From Lysobacterales bacterium (GTDB lineage Bacteria > Pseudomonadota > Gammaproteobacteria > Xanthomonadales > Ahniellaceae), in assembly GCA_016703225.1 (NCBI GenBank), contig JADJCM010000001.1, forward strand, positions 1,116,001 to 1,180,000: a DNA stretch of 64,000 nucleotides. The letters are read 5' to 3'. Below are positions 50,877 through 59,806 of this stretch, in pieces (the first letter of the stretch is position 1; the number at the start of each line of letters is the position of its first letter). A program made the position numbers and the translations under genes. Below the pieces are notes generated by a model. That model did not search any database. It had not been told where the DNA came from and was given only the letters and a program-made list of their open reading frames with translations.

Positions 50877-53675
50877 ATGAAGCGGATGGTGAAGATGGGG
50901 TTGTGCCTGATCGTCGGGTTGTCCGGTTCGGCGATGGCGCAGGAAGCCGCGCGTGGCCAGTTCCGCGGCGCGTCCACGGCCGTGCGATTCGATGTGTCGC
51001 CACCCTTGCGCACGATCACGCCGCTACCGCCGGCCGACCGCGATCCGGGTTGGTATGGCAGCCTGATGGTCGACCCCGACAGTGGCCGCAAGCCGCGCGA
51101 CAACAACGCGCCCGACGGCCGCGCCCAGACCGTGCTGCCGTTCCTGCGCGCGATGCCGGCGCCCGGCGTCAGCTTCAACGCCGGCACCGGAACTGCGAAT
51201 CCGCCGGACCCGGTCGGCGACGTCGGCCCGAACCACTACCTGCGCATGGCCAACTCCAGCTTCCAGATCTTCAGCAAGACCGGAACCTCGGCGTTCGGCC
51301 CAGCCAATATCAACACCCTGTTCGCCGGCTTCGGCGGCGCCTGCGAGACGGAAAATGCGGGTGACCCGGTGGTGATCCACGACCAGATCGCCGACCGCTG
51401 GCTGGTCAGCCAGTTCTCCGACGGCACCGGCCCGGGCTTTTTCAACTGCGTCGCGCTCTCGACCGGCAGCAGCCCGCTCGGCACCTGGTACCGCTGGGCC
51501 TTCAGCACGCCGGTGTTTCCGGACTACCCAAAGTACGGCATGTGGCCGAATGCCTTCGTGATCACCACGCGCGAACTCGACGCCGGCGAAATCGGCGTGT
51601 ACGCAATCGACCGCGCGCAGATGCTGGCCGGCAATCCAAGCCCGACCCTGGTGCGTTTCGGGGTGCCGGTGGATCCCTATTCCGGTGATGGCCTGTTGCC
51701 GGCCGACCTCGACGGCAGCGCGCTGCCACCAGCAGGTGCACCGGTCTACCTGATCGGATCGATGGATGACGGCGGCCCCTACGGCGCCACGCAGGATGCC
51801 CTGGCGCTCTGGGAACTGGACCCCGACTTCAGCACGCCGGCCTCGTCCACGCTGGCAGTGGTCAAGACCCTGCCGATCGCGCCCTACGACACCAATTTCC
51901 CGTGCAGCGGACGGTCCTGCGTGCCGCAGCCGGCACCGCTCGGCGCGGTCGACATCCTGTCCTACCGCCAGCGCCCGACCTTCCGCGCCGCGTACCGCAA
52001 TTTCGGCAGCTACCAGTCCATCGTCGCGACGCAGTCGGTGGAAGGCGCTCCGAGCATGGCCGGCATGCGCTGGTGGGAAATCCGTGCACCCGGCGCCAGC
52101 GCCGAGCTGTACCAGGACAGCACCTACGTGCCCGGTGCGACCGATGGCATCCACCGCTGGATGGGCTCGATCGCGCAGGACCGCTCCGGCAACATCGGGC
52201 TTGGCTACAGCGCCAGCAGCACCTCGGTGTATCCGGACGTGCGCTACAGCGGCCGCCTCGAAGCCGACCCGCTGAACGAGCTGGGCCAGGGCGAGGGCAC
52301 GCTGGTCACCGCCGCCGGTGGTCACACCGCGTCCACACGCCGCTGGGGTGACTACACCGCGCTCACCGTCGACCCGACCGACGACTGCACCTTCTGGTAC
52401 GTCAACCAGTACTTCGTCACCTCCGGCATCACCTGGACGCTGCGCGTCGGCTCGTTCAAGTTTCCGGACTGCGGCACGCCGAACTTTGGCCTCGCCAGCT
52501 CGCCGCTCAGGCAGTCGGTGTGCGCAATCGGTGACATCAGCATCGGCGTGCAGGCGCATGCCTACGACGGCTTCAACAGCCCGGCCACGCTCGCCGTCAG
52601 CGGCTTGCCCGCCGGCATGACCAGCAGCTTCTCGCCGGCGACGATCGGCGCGATGCCGGGCAGCTCGACGCTGACGCTCAGCAACGCCGCGGGCGTCGCG
52701 CCCGGCACCTACACCGTGCAGATCGAAGCCACCACCGCGGCGCCAGCACTGGTGCGCACGCGCCCAGCCAGCTTTACCCTGTTCGCAGCCGCACCGGCGG
52801 CACCGACCGTGATCGCTCCGGCACCCGGTACCAGCGGCCTGACCTACGCTCCGAACTTCAGCTGGAATGCCGTGGCGGACACCGAAGGCTACGTCCTTGA
52901 ACTGGCGACCGACGCCGCCTTCACCAATATCGTACACACCAGCCCGAGCCTGAGCGGCACCAACTACACGCTGCCGATCACGCTCGCCGGTGCAAGCACG
53001 TACCACTGGCGCGTCACCGCCAGCAATGGTTGCGGCGCCGGCGCGGCATCGGCTGTCGCCAGCTTCACCACGCGCGCTGCGCCTGGCACCTGCGCAGTCA
53101 CCGAGCAGTTGCTCAGCAGCTTCAGCGACGACGTCGAAGCCGGCGTCGGCGGCTGGACCACGGACCCGGTCTCCGGCGACACCTGGACGCGCAGCACCGC
53201 GCGCCCGGCCAGCGGCAGCTACGCCTGGCTTGCGGTCGATATCGCCAGCACCTCCGACCAGCGCCTGATTTCGCCGACGATCAACCTGCCGGCCGCCCAG
53301 AACAGCCTGACGCTGCGCTTCCAGCACGACGTGACGATGGAGCAGAACACCGCGACTTCGTGCTGGGATGGCGGCTTCGTCGAGGTCTCCACCGATGGCG
53401 GCACGAACTGGAATCCGCTCGGTGCCTCGCGACTGCTGGAAAGCCCCTTCCTCGGCCCGGTCCCGACCGGCCAGCAGGCTTGGTGCGGCACCGCCCCCTA
53501 CCGCACCGCCAGCTTCGACCTCGGCGACTTCGCCGGCCAGGCGGTGAAGTTCCGCTTCCGCGCCCTCACCGACAGCTCGGTCGGCAGCGTGCCGCACGGC
53601 TGGTATGTCGACGACGTCCGCGTCGAGGGCTGCCAGCTCGACCCGAACGCGGTGTTCCGCGACGGCTTCGAGTAA
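50877..53675 (+). CDS. large secreted protein ending in a DGFE tail
   Basis: The product has 932 residues, with GGGGAGAGG before the ATG and a signal peptide (MKRMVKMGLCLIVGLSGSAMA). The first 550 residues look like a beta-propeller-type module (GDVGPNHYLRMANSSFQIF, DPVVIHDQIADRWLVSQFS); then come a beta domain, a fibronectin-III-like segment (APNFSWNAVADTEGYVLELA) and a C-terminal lectin-like/MAM-type module with LTLRFQHDV and GWYVDDVRVEG. The last residues VFRDGFE form a short tail I associate with secreted proteins of Rhodanobacteraceae-type bacteria. No catalytic motif is visible. It is probably secreted; the role is unknown. Confidence 0.75.
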   Translation: MKRMVKMGLCLIVGLSGSAMAQEAARGQFRGASTAVRFDVSPPLRTITPLPPADRDPGWYGSLMVDPDSGRKPRDNNAPDGRAQTVLPFLRAMPAPGVSFNAGTGTANPPDPVGDVGPNHYLRMANSSFQIFSKTGTSAFGPANINTLFAGFGGACETENAGDPVVIHDQIADRWLVSQFSDGTGPGFFNCVALSTGSSPLGTWYRWAFSTPVFPDYPKYGMWPNAFVITTRELDAGEIGVYAIDRAQMLAGNPSPTLVRFGVPVDPYSGDGLLPADLDGSALPPAGAPVYLIGSMDDGGPYGATQDALALWELDPDFSTPASSTLAVVKTLPIAPYDTNFPCSGRSCVPQPAPLGAVDILSYRQRPTFRAAYRNFGSYQSIVATQSVEGAPSMAGMRWWEIRAPGASAELYQDSTYVPGATDGIHRWMGSIAQDRSGNIGLGYSASSTSVYPDVRYSGRLEADPLNELGQGEGTLVTAAGGHTASTRRWGDYTALTVDPTDDCTFWYVNQYFVTSGITWTLRVGSFKFPDCGTPNFGLASSPLRQSVCAIGDISIGVQAHAYDGFNSPATLAVSGLPAGMTSSFSPATIGAMPGSSTLTLSNAAGVAPGTYTVQIEATTAAPALVRTRPASFTLFAAAPAAPTVIAPAPGTSGLTYAPNFSWNAVADTEGYVLELATDAAFTNIVHTSPSLSGTNYTLPITLAGASTYHWRVTASNGCGAGAASAVASFTTRAAPGTCAVTEQLLSSFSDDVEAGVGGWTTDPVSGDTWTRSTARPASGSYAWLAVDIASTSDQRLISPTINLPAAQNSLTLRFQHDVTMEQNTATSCWDGGFVEVSTDGGTNWNPLGASRLLESPFLGPVPTGQQAWCGTAPYRTASFDLGDFAGQAVKFRFRALTDSSVGSVPHGWYVDDVRVEGCQLDPNAVFRDGFE

Positions 53676-53684
53676 GCGCTGCGG

Positions 53685-53719
53685 GCGTTGGCGACGGGTA
53701 CTGCGCCCGTCGCCAATGC
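53685..53719. terminator. hairpin between two convergent genes
   Basis: GCGTTGGCGACGGG (53685-53698) and CCCGTCGCCAATGC (53706-53719) pair as a 14-base stem with one G-T pair and a 7-base loop. It sits in the 54-base gap between two convergent genes and could end both transcripts, although neither side has a T-run. Confidence 0.55.
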
Positions 53720-53729
53720 CGCAGCAGGT

Positions 53730-56726
53730 TCAGTCCTCGCGCCCGCGCAGCTTCGGCGCCGGCTGGGCGCGCGGCTTGCGCGCTTCGGGCGGCTTGATCG
53801 CGAGCTTGGTCTCGCTGCTGGCACCGGCGAGGCTCAGCTCGAGCGTGTAGTCGGCGGGCACGGCGTAGAGCCGATGGCCGAGGCGGATCGACTCGGCGTA
53901 GGGCGTCTTCGCCAGTCGACCGCTGCCATCCTCGGGCTCCGCGTTGGCCTCGGCCTTGTCTGCTGGCGCGCCCTTTGACTCGGCAGCGATGGGTTTCGCT
54001 TGCAACGCATCCTGCTCGGCCGCGAGCGCGAGCTTGGCGTCGACCAGCAGGTCCCACTCCAGCGTGTTGATGCCGCGCTCGGCATCGACCGCGATCTCGC
54101 GCAACAGGCGCTTGTCGCCATCGCGAACGCGCAGCGTGCCCGGGCCCGCCTGCGCCGCCCAATAGTGGATCGTCGCCTTGGGCAGAAACGGGGTTTCATC
54201 GAACCAGCGCGAGGGACGCGAACGCCAGCCGCGATCGGCCTCGATCTCGTCGACGTGGAACAGGTGCACGGGCTTGGCGCGCACGTCGGCGCTCAGGTCC
54301 TGCAGCGGCAGCACGTCGACGATCCAGACGCTGCGACCATGCGTGGCCGCGACCAGGCGACGGTCGCGCGGATGCACGACGAGATCATGCACCGGCACGT
54401 TCGGCAGGCCGGCATCGAGCGCTTCCCAGTGGCTGCCGCGATCGAGCGAGGCATACACGCCGCGGTCGCTGCCGACGTAGAGCAGCTGCGGATTCACCGG
54501 GTCTTCCTTGATCACGTTGATCGCCTCGGCGGGCAGGTTGGCGGCGATCGACTTCCAGTTGCGACCCAGATCCTCGGTCACGAACACGAGCGCAACGGCC
54601 TCGTCGTTGCGATAGGTGTTGAAGCTGACGTAAGCACGCTCGCGCACGTGCTGCGACGCGAACACGCGCGACACCCAGCGCTCGGGCAGCTTGGCCGAGA
54701 CCTCGCGCCAGTCGTTGCCGCCACCGCTGGTGACCCAGACCTGGCCGTCGTCGGTGCCGGCCCAGATCAGGCCGAACTGCTTCGGTGATTCGCTGAGCGA
54801 GGTGATGGTCGCGTAGGGCACGTCGCCGCGGTTGCGACTGTTCGTCAGGTCCGCACTGATCGCCGCCCAGGTCTTGCCCTGGTCGAAGGAGCGGAACAGG
54901 CGGTTGGCGCCGAAGTAGACGACGTCGGCGTTGTGCGGGCTCAGGATCACCGGCGTGTTCCAGTTGTAGCGCAGCGCCGGATCGCCGAGCTTCTCGCGCG
55001 GTCGCACCTCGTGGCCCTTGGACGAACGATAGAACCCGAACTGGTAGCCGGTGATCACGCTGGCGTCGCGCGGGTCGATTGCAACGTGCATGCCGTCGCC
55101 GCCACCGATGAAGGACCAGGCCTCGGCATCGTCCCACTTCGCTTCCGAGGAACCTTTCCAGGTGCCGTTGTCTTGCAGGCCGCCGTAGATGTTGAACGGC
55201 TCGGCCAGGTCCACGCCGACGGTGTAGAACTGCCCGACCGGCTGCGCGTCGAGCTTGAGCCAGCTCTTGCCGCCGTCGTAGCTGACGTCGAGGCCGCCAT
55301 CATTGCCGCCGATCATGCGGCTCGGGTTCGCGGCATCGATCCACCAGGCATGATGATCGACATGCACGCTCGGCGGGTTCATGCCGCTGAAGGTCTTGCC
55401 GCCATCGCCCGACGTGATCACCGGCACGCCGAGCAGGTACACGCGCTCGGCATCCGTCGGCGACACCCGCACCTGGCCGAAGTAGTAGCCGTAGGTGTAG
55501 GTCACTTCGCTGAGCATATCGTCGTGGGTCTTGCGCCAACTGGCACCGGCGTCGTCGGAGCGCCACAGCTCCAGGCCATGGATGTCGGTGTTGAACAGCG
55601 CCGCCTCGGCGTCGTTGAGCGCATTCGCCAGGTCCTGCACCGTGACCTCGTCCGCCTTGATCTTGGCGATCAGCGCCTTGGCGTCGAGTTCGGTGTCGAG
55701 GTCGTTGTCGCGGATGAAACTCTCGATTTCTTCCGGGTCCTGCGCCAGGAATTCGTCCTTCGACATCTGTTTCAGGCGCCGCGCCGAAAGCGGCCGGTCA
55801 CCGAGGTCCTGGCGGTCTGCGGGCAGCTCGGCCCAGTTGTCGATGCTGGCGTAGAGCGTGCCCGGCTTCGAAGTGGCGACCGCCAGACCGATGCGGCCAA
55901 CGTGTGTACCGCGCGGCAGACCGCCGTCGAGTCGCAGCCAGTGGTCACCACCGTCGCTCGACTTCCAGATGCCCGAGCCTGCGCCCGATTCGACGAAGTT
56001 CCAGGCCGTGCGCGAACGCTCCCAGGTCGCCGCGTACAGCGTCTCCGGGTCGTTCGGATCGAAGGCGAGATCGATCGCGCCGGTGTCTCCCTTGCCCACG
56101 AGCACCTGCGTCCAGGTGCTTCCGTCGTCGCGCGTGCAGAACACGCCACGGCGACCGCCGCGCAAATACAGGCGGCCGATTGCAGCGACGCAGACGCGCG
56201 CGCTGTCCTTCGGATGCACCAGCACCCGGCTGATCCGGTCGACGTCGGTCAGGCCCTTGTGCACGAAGCTCTTGCCACCGTCCTCGCTCAGGAACACGCC
56301 CATGCCGCCGTAACTGGAGCGCGACGAGTTCGGCTCGCCGGAACCGATCCACAGGCGCTCGGGCCGGTTCGGATCAACCGCGATGTCGCCGGTGATCATG
56401 GTCGGCAGGGCATCGCTGAGCGGCTCGAAGCCGACGCCGTTGTTGGTCGTCTTCCACACCCCGCCGCTCGCGTAGGCAACGTAGAAACCGTAGGGCTCGC
56501 CGGGGATCGACTCGACATCGAGCACGCGCCCGCCCTGCAGGGTCGGCCCGAGCGCCCGCCATTTCATGCCTTGCAGCGGAGACGACTGCTGCAGCGAGCG
56601 ATGTTGCTCCCACGCCTGCCAGCGTGGATCAGTGGGGTCGCGACTGTCGAGGGCATGGCTGTTGCAGGCGACGATCAAGGCCGCCCCCAGCAACAGGTCG
56701 CGAATCGATTTGGCTGCTTGCGGCAT
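53730..56726 (-). CDS. exported BNR/sortilin-type beta-propeller protein
   Basis: The product has 998 residues with a signal peptide (MPQAAKSIRDLLLGAALIVA). It is a series of BNR (Asp-box) and sortilin-like repeats: VWKTTNNG, VFLSEDGGKSF, VFCTRDDGSTWTQV, IWKSSDGGDHWLRL, LWRSDDAGASWRKT, LFRSFDQGKTWAAI, VWVTSGGGNDWREV. Such 10-bladed propellers bind peptides or glycans; relatives are annotated as VPS10-like or BNR glycosyl-hydrolase-like proteins, but no catalytic residues of sialidases are visible. A charged helical insert at about 310-370 interrupts two blades. It is probably a secreted or outer-membrane-associated protein. Confidence 0.82.
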   Translation of the reverse strand: MPQAAKSIRDLLLGAALIVACNSHALDSRDPTDPRWQAWEQHRSLQQSSPLQGMKWRALGPTLQGGRVLDVESIPGEPYGFYVAYASGGVWKTTNNGVGFEPLSDALPTMITGDIAVDPNRPERLWIGSGEPNSSRSSYGGMGVFLSEDGGKSFVHKGLTDVDRISRVLVHPKDSARVCVAAIGRLYLRGGRRGVFCTRDDGSTWTQVLVGKGDTGAIDLAFDPNDPETLYAATWERSRTAWNFVESGAGSGIWKSSDGGDHWLRLDGGLPRGTHVGRIGLAVATSKPGTLYASIDNWAELPADRQDLGDRPLSARRLKQMSKDEFLAQDPEEIESFIRDNDLDTELDAKALIAKIKADEVTVQDLANALNDAEAALFNTDIHGLELWRSDDAGASWRKTHDDMLSEVTYTYGYYFGQVRVSPTDAERVYLLGVPVITSGDGGKTFSGMNPPSVHVDHHAWWIDAANPSRMIGGNDGGLDVSYDGGKSWLKLDAQPVGQFYTVGVDLAEPFNIYGGLQDNGTWKGSSEAKWDDAEAWSFIGGGDGMHVAIDPRDASVITGYQFGFYRSSKGHEVRPREKLGDPALRYNWNTPVILSPHNADVVYFGANRLFRSFDQGKTWAAISADLTNSRNRGDVPYATITSLSESPKQFGLIWAGTDDGQVWVTSGGGNDWREVSAKLPERWVSRVFASQHVRERAYVSFNTYRNDEAVALVFVTEDLGRNWKSIAANLPAEAINVIKEDPVNPQLLYVGSDRGVYASLDRGSHWEALDAGLPNVPVHDLVVHPRDRRLVAATHGRSVWIVDVLPLQDLSADVRAKPVHLFHVDEIEADRGWRSRPSRWFDETPFLPKATIHYWAAQAGPGTLRVRDGDKRLLREIAVDAERGINTLEWDLLVDAKLALAAEQDALQAKPIAAESKGAPADKAEANAEPEDGSGRLAKTPYAESIRLGHRLYAVPADYTLELSLAGASSETKLAIKPPEARKPRAQPAPKLRGRED

Positions 56727-56852
56727 AAGGCGCTCCCGGACGAAGCCGCGACGATAGCCGCGCACCCCGGCCGCGACCACGCCACGACGCCGACAACGTG
56801 ACGAGCCGTGGCCTGCGGTGCGGGAGCGGGGCGCAGCGCGTACACTTCCGCC

Positions 56853-57740
56853 ATGTCCGGACCCGACCCGCAAACCACGCAACGCCTGCGCCTGCACCTC
56901 GGCGACAGTCGTGGTCGGCCGGGCGCGCGCGTCGTCGTCATCCATGGTGAAAACGTCGGCGCCCAGATCGAGATCGGCGACCAGGCGGTTGTGGTCGGTC
57001 GGTCCGCCTCCAGCGACCTGCAAATCCCGCACGCCAGCGTTTCGCGCCAGCACTGCCGCATCGCCTTCGAGGGCAGTTGCTATGTGCTGGAAGACCTCGG
57101 CTCCACCAACCAGACCCTGGTCAACGAGGAACCGGCCACGCGCGTCGAATTGCAGGATGGCGACCAGATCGCCGTCGGCGAAGCGGTGCTCAAGTTCATG
57201 CGCCGCGAAAGTCTCGAAGACCGTTACCACCAGGCCATGGTCGAGATGGCGACGGTCGACGCCCTGACCGGGCTACCGAACCGCCGCGCCTGGCGCGAGA
57301 CGCTGGAGCGGCAGGTGCTGCTGGCGCAGGGCGGCGCGCCGCTGTCACTCGCGTTTGTCGATCTGGATCACTTCAAGCGCATCAACGACGAGCTCGGCCA
57401 TCTCGCCGGCGACGAGGTGCTGCGTGGCGTCGCCACCGTCATCCGCAACGCCCTGCTCGGGGGTTTCCACGGCGGCCGGCTCGGCGGCGAGGAGTTCGCG
57501 GTGATCCTGACCAATACCCCGCTGCAGAAGGCGATCGACTACAGCGAAGCCCTGCGCCGCGCCATCGAGGCGCTGCGCGTCACGCCAGGCGGCGTGCCGC
57601 GCCAGATCACCACCAGCATCGGCTGCGTGCAGTGGCACAAGGGCTTCCAGACCAGCGCCGAATTCATGCGCGCCGCCGACGCCGAACTATTCCGCGCCAA
57701 GGCCGCGGGGCGCAATCGGGTGTGTTGGCCGGCGTTCTGA
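56853..57740 (+). CDS. FHA-GGDEF diguanylate cyclase
   Basis: The product has 295 residues. The N-terminal FHA domain (about 25-115) has VVVGRSASSDLQIPHASVSR then QHCRIAF and DLGSTNQTLVNEE, the phosphothreonine-binding motifs. The GGDEF domain (about 125-292) has ATVDALTGLPNRRAWRETL, LAFVDLDHFKRINDELGH and an intact GGEEF in RLGGEEFAVIL. No RxxD inhibitory site was seen. It probably links Ser/Thr kinase signalling to c-di-GMP production; a Ser/Thr kinase gene lies 2 kb away. Confidence 0.9.
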   Translation: MSGPDPQTTQRLRLHLGDSRGRPGARVVVIHGENVGAQIEIGDQAVVVGRSASSDLQIPHASVSRQHCRIAFEGSCYVLEDLGSTNQTLVNEEPATRVELQDGDQIAVGEAVLKFMRRESLEDRYHQAMVEMATVDALTGLPNRRAWRETLERQVLLAQGGAPLSLAFVDLDHFKRINDELGHLAGDEVLRGVATVIRNALLGGFHGGRLGGEEFAVILTNTPLQKAIDYSEALRRAIEALRVTPGGVPRQITTSIGCVQWHKGFQTSAEFMRAADAELFRAKAAGRNRVCWPAF

Positions 57741-57783
57741 GGGCGAATGCAGCCTTGCTGGCGAAAACTCCCGCTTGCCCGCT

Positions 57784-58203
57784 TCAATCCGTCAGCAGCA
57801 CGTTCTTGAATGGCTTGTGGTTCTTGAAGCGATAGGTCTTGAAGTCGCGTTGGTCGGTGCTCAGGATGCGTCCATCGTCGAGGTGTTCGGCGAGCCAGAC
57901 CAGTGAGGCATCGGCCAAGTCCATCGGCAAGTTGGCGTACTTCTTCATCATCACCGTGATGCGCGGCAATTCTGCAGCTTCGATCGCTTGCACGGCGCAG
58001 AAGCCATCCGCGACGACCTGCAGGAATCTCGACGCCACCTTCGCGCCCAGGCGCAGCTGCATCAGGTGCGTCGTTTCGGTGAGCACCGGCCAAGTCGTCA
58101 CCAGGGGCTCGCGCACGGCCGCCAGGGCTTCTTCGGCTCGCGCATGGTGGCGGTCACGGCGATCGGCAAGCGCATAGAAGAAGCCGGTGTCAGCGATCAA
58201 CAT
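57784..58203 (-). CDS. vapC: PIN-domain toxin, VapC-like
   Basis: The product has 139 residues. The acidic residues of the PIN site are visible: Asp in MLIADTGFFYALAD, Glu in WPVLTETTHLM, Asp in PMDLADASLVWLAE and Asp in ILSTDQRDF. It should cleave structured RNA when freed from the antitoxin. The gene follows the antitoxin gene by 1 base. Confidence 0.87.
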   Translation of the reverse strand: MLIADTGFFYALADRRDRHHARAEEALAAVREPLVTTWPVLTETTHLMQLRLGAKVASRFLQVVADGFCAVQAIEAAELPRITVMMKKYANLPMDLADASLVWLAEHLDDGRILSTDQRDFKTYRFKNHKPFKNVLLTD

Positions 58204-58204
58204 G

Positions 58205-58486
58205 TCAGCCGTGCTTGCGCGCGAGGGACTCGGCGATCAGCGACTTGTAGTTCGTCGAGCCATCGCTGTGGCCGCTGTCGCCCATGCCGATGAAGCCGGA
58301 ACGCTTCATGATGTCATACGCGCTCAGCTGCTCGCTGCTGACCTTCGCGTACATCAGCGCGATCGACGCCTTGAGTGCTTCGGTGACGTTCATCTGGGTG
58401 TGCTCGGTGACGTAGCGCAACTGCTCCTCCGCCACTCGATCGATGCGGGCATTGACCCGTGCGGGCGGGTAGGGTCGGTGTGTCAT
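58205..58486 (-). CDS. ribbon-helix-helix antitoxin for the adjacent PIN toxin
   Basis: The product has 93 residues. RVNARIDRVAEEQLRYVTEH then TQMNVTEALKASIALMYAKV is a ribbon-helix-helix DNA-binding domain; the tail after about residue 50 should bind the toxin. The first ATG overlaps the end of a palindrome (58484-58496), so the antitoxin probably represses its own promoter. An ATG 36 bases upstream is a less likely start. Confidence 0.75.
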   Translation of the reverse strand: MTHRPYPPARVNARIDRVAEEQLRYVTEHTQMNVTEALKASIALMYAKVSSEQLSAYDIMKRSGFIGMGDSGHSDGSTNYKSLIAESLARKHG

Positions 58487-58496
58487 ACGGCGTATG
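58484..58496. promoter_or_regulatory. palindrome overlapping the antitoxin start codon
   Basis: CATACG-G-CGTATG is a perfect 13-base palindrome whose last bases are the ATG of the antitoxin. It probably serves as the operator. Confidence 0.55.
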
Positions 58497-58547
58497 CTAC
58501 GACCACCGCACACGCGCCGCAAGCGCGGTTTTCGGCGTCACCAGTCG

Positions 58548-59720
58548 CTATCGCCGCAGTGCCGCAATTGCCTGGTCGATGCCGGCGAGGGTGAGCGGGA
58601 ACATGCGGTCGCCGATCAGCGACTTGGTCATCTGGATGCTCGGTGTCCAGTCCCAGTTGGGTTGCGGTACCGGGTTGATCCAGACCAGCTTCGGCCAAGT
58701 GGCAACGATGCGTTGCATCCAGGTCGCACCGCTTTCCTCGTTCCAGTGTTCGATGCTGCCGCCGGGTTCGCTGATTTCGTACGGCGCCATGCTGGCGTCG
58801 CCGACGATGACCACGCGCCAGTCGTGCGGGAACTTGTGCATCAGGTCGAAGGTGGCGTGGGTCTCGCCGTAACGACGATGGTTGTCCTTCCACAAGCGTT
58901 CGTAGAGGAAATTGTGGAAGTAGAAGTGCTCGAGGTGCTTGAATTCGCTGCGCGCGGCGGAGAACAGCTCCTCGCACAGACGGATGTGTTCGTCCATCGA
59001 GCCGCCGATGTCGAACAGCACCATCAGCTTGATCGCGTTGTGGCGCTCGCGCCGGTAGCGCAGGTCGAGCCAGCCGGCATTGCGCGCGGTGCCGCTGATG
59101 GTCGCGTCCAGATCGAACTCCTCGCGCTCGGCGTTGCGCGCGAAGCGGCGCAGCTTGCGCAGCGCGAGCTTGAGGTTGCGCGTGCCGAGTTCGAGCTGGT
59201 CGTCGAGGTTGCGGAACTGGCGCTGCTCCCAGACCCTGACCGCACGGCGCGCGCCGCCCTTGCCGCCGATGCGCACGCCCTCGGGATTGAATCCGCCGTG
59301 GCCGAAGGGCGAGGTGCCACCGGTGCCGATCCAGCGATTGCCGCCTTCATGGCGTCCCTTCTGTTCCTTGAGGCGCTCGGCGAGCGTGCGCATCAGCTCC
59401 TCGAAGCTGCCGAGTTTCTGCAACGCGGCTCTCTCCTCCTCGGTCAGCAGCCGCTGCATCTGCTGGCGCAACCACTCCTCCGGCACCGTGCCCTCGGCGT
59501 CGAAGACGGTGTGGATGCCGTCGAGGTACTGCCCGAAGATTCGGTCGAAGCGGTCGTACTGGGTTTCGTCCTTGACCAGCGTGAGTCGCGCCAGCGCGTG
59601 GAAACGCTCGATTGACACATCAGCCAGCCCGGCGCGGACCGCTTCGAGCAGGGTCAGGTATTCGCCAACGCCGGGCTTGAGGCCACCGGCGCGCAGGGCC
59701 AGGAAGAAACTCGTCAACAT
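58548..59720 (-). CDS. VWA-domain protein, CoxE-like
   Basis: The product has 390 residues starting MLTSFFLALRAGGLKPGVGE. The N-terminal half is helical and charged, with a Gly-rich linker (RWIGTGGTSPFGHGGFNPEG). The C-terminal half is a von Willebrand A domain: IKLMVLFDIGGSMDEHIRLC holds the DxGxS of the metal site. CoxE-type VWA proteins partner MoxR ATPases in assembly or activation of metal-containing complexes; the end of a moxR gene is 4.1 kb away on the same strand. It is transcribed away from the kinase gene. Confidence 0.85.
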   Translation of the reverse strand: MLTSFFLALRAGGLKPGVGEYLTLLEAVRAGLADVSIERFHALARLTLVKDETQYDRFDRIFGQYLDGIHTVFDAEGTVPEEWLRQQMQRLLTEEERAALQKLGSFEELMRTLAERLKEQKGRHEGGNRWIGTGGTSPFGHGGFNPEGVRIGGKGGARRAVRVWEQRQFRNLDDQLELGTRNLKLALRKLRRFARNAEREEFDLDATISGTARNAGWLDLRYRRERHNAIKLMVLFDIGGSMDEHIRLCEELFSAARSEFKHLEHFYFHNFLYERLWKDNHRRYGETHATFDLMHKFPHDWRVVIVGDASMAPYEISEPGGSIEHWNEESGATWMQRIVATWPKLVWINPVPQPNWDWTPSIQMTKSLIGDRMFPLTLAGIDQAIAALRR

Positions 59721-59806
59721 GAACGCATTGTGCCAAAGGCCGCGGCCGCGGTGACGATTACTCGCGGCTGTGGCAGATTTCCGGATCGGGCCACACGAGC
59801 GCATGC

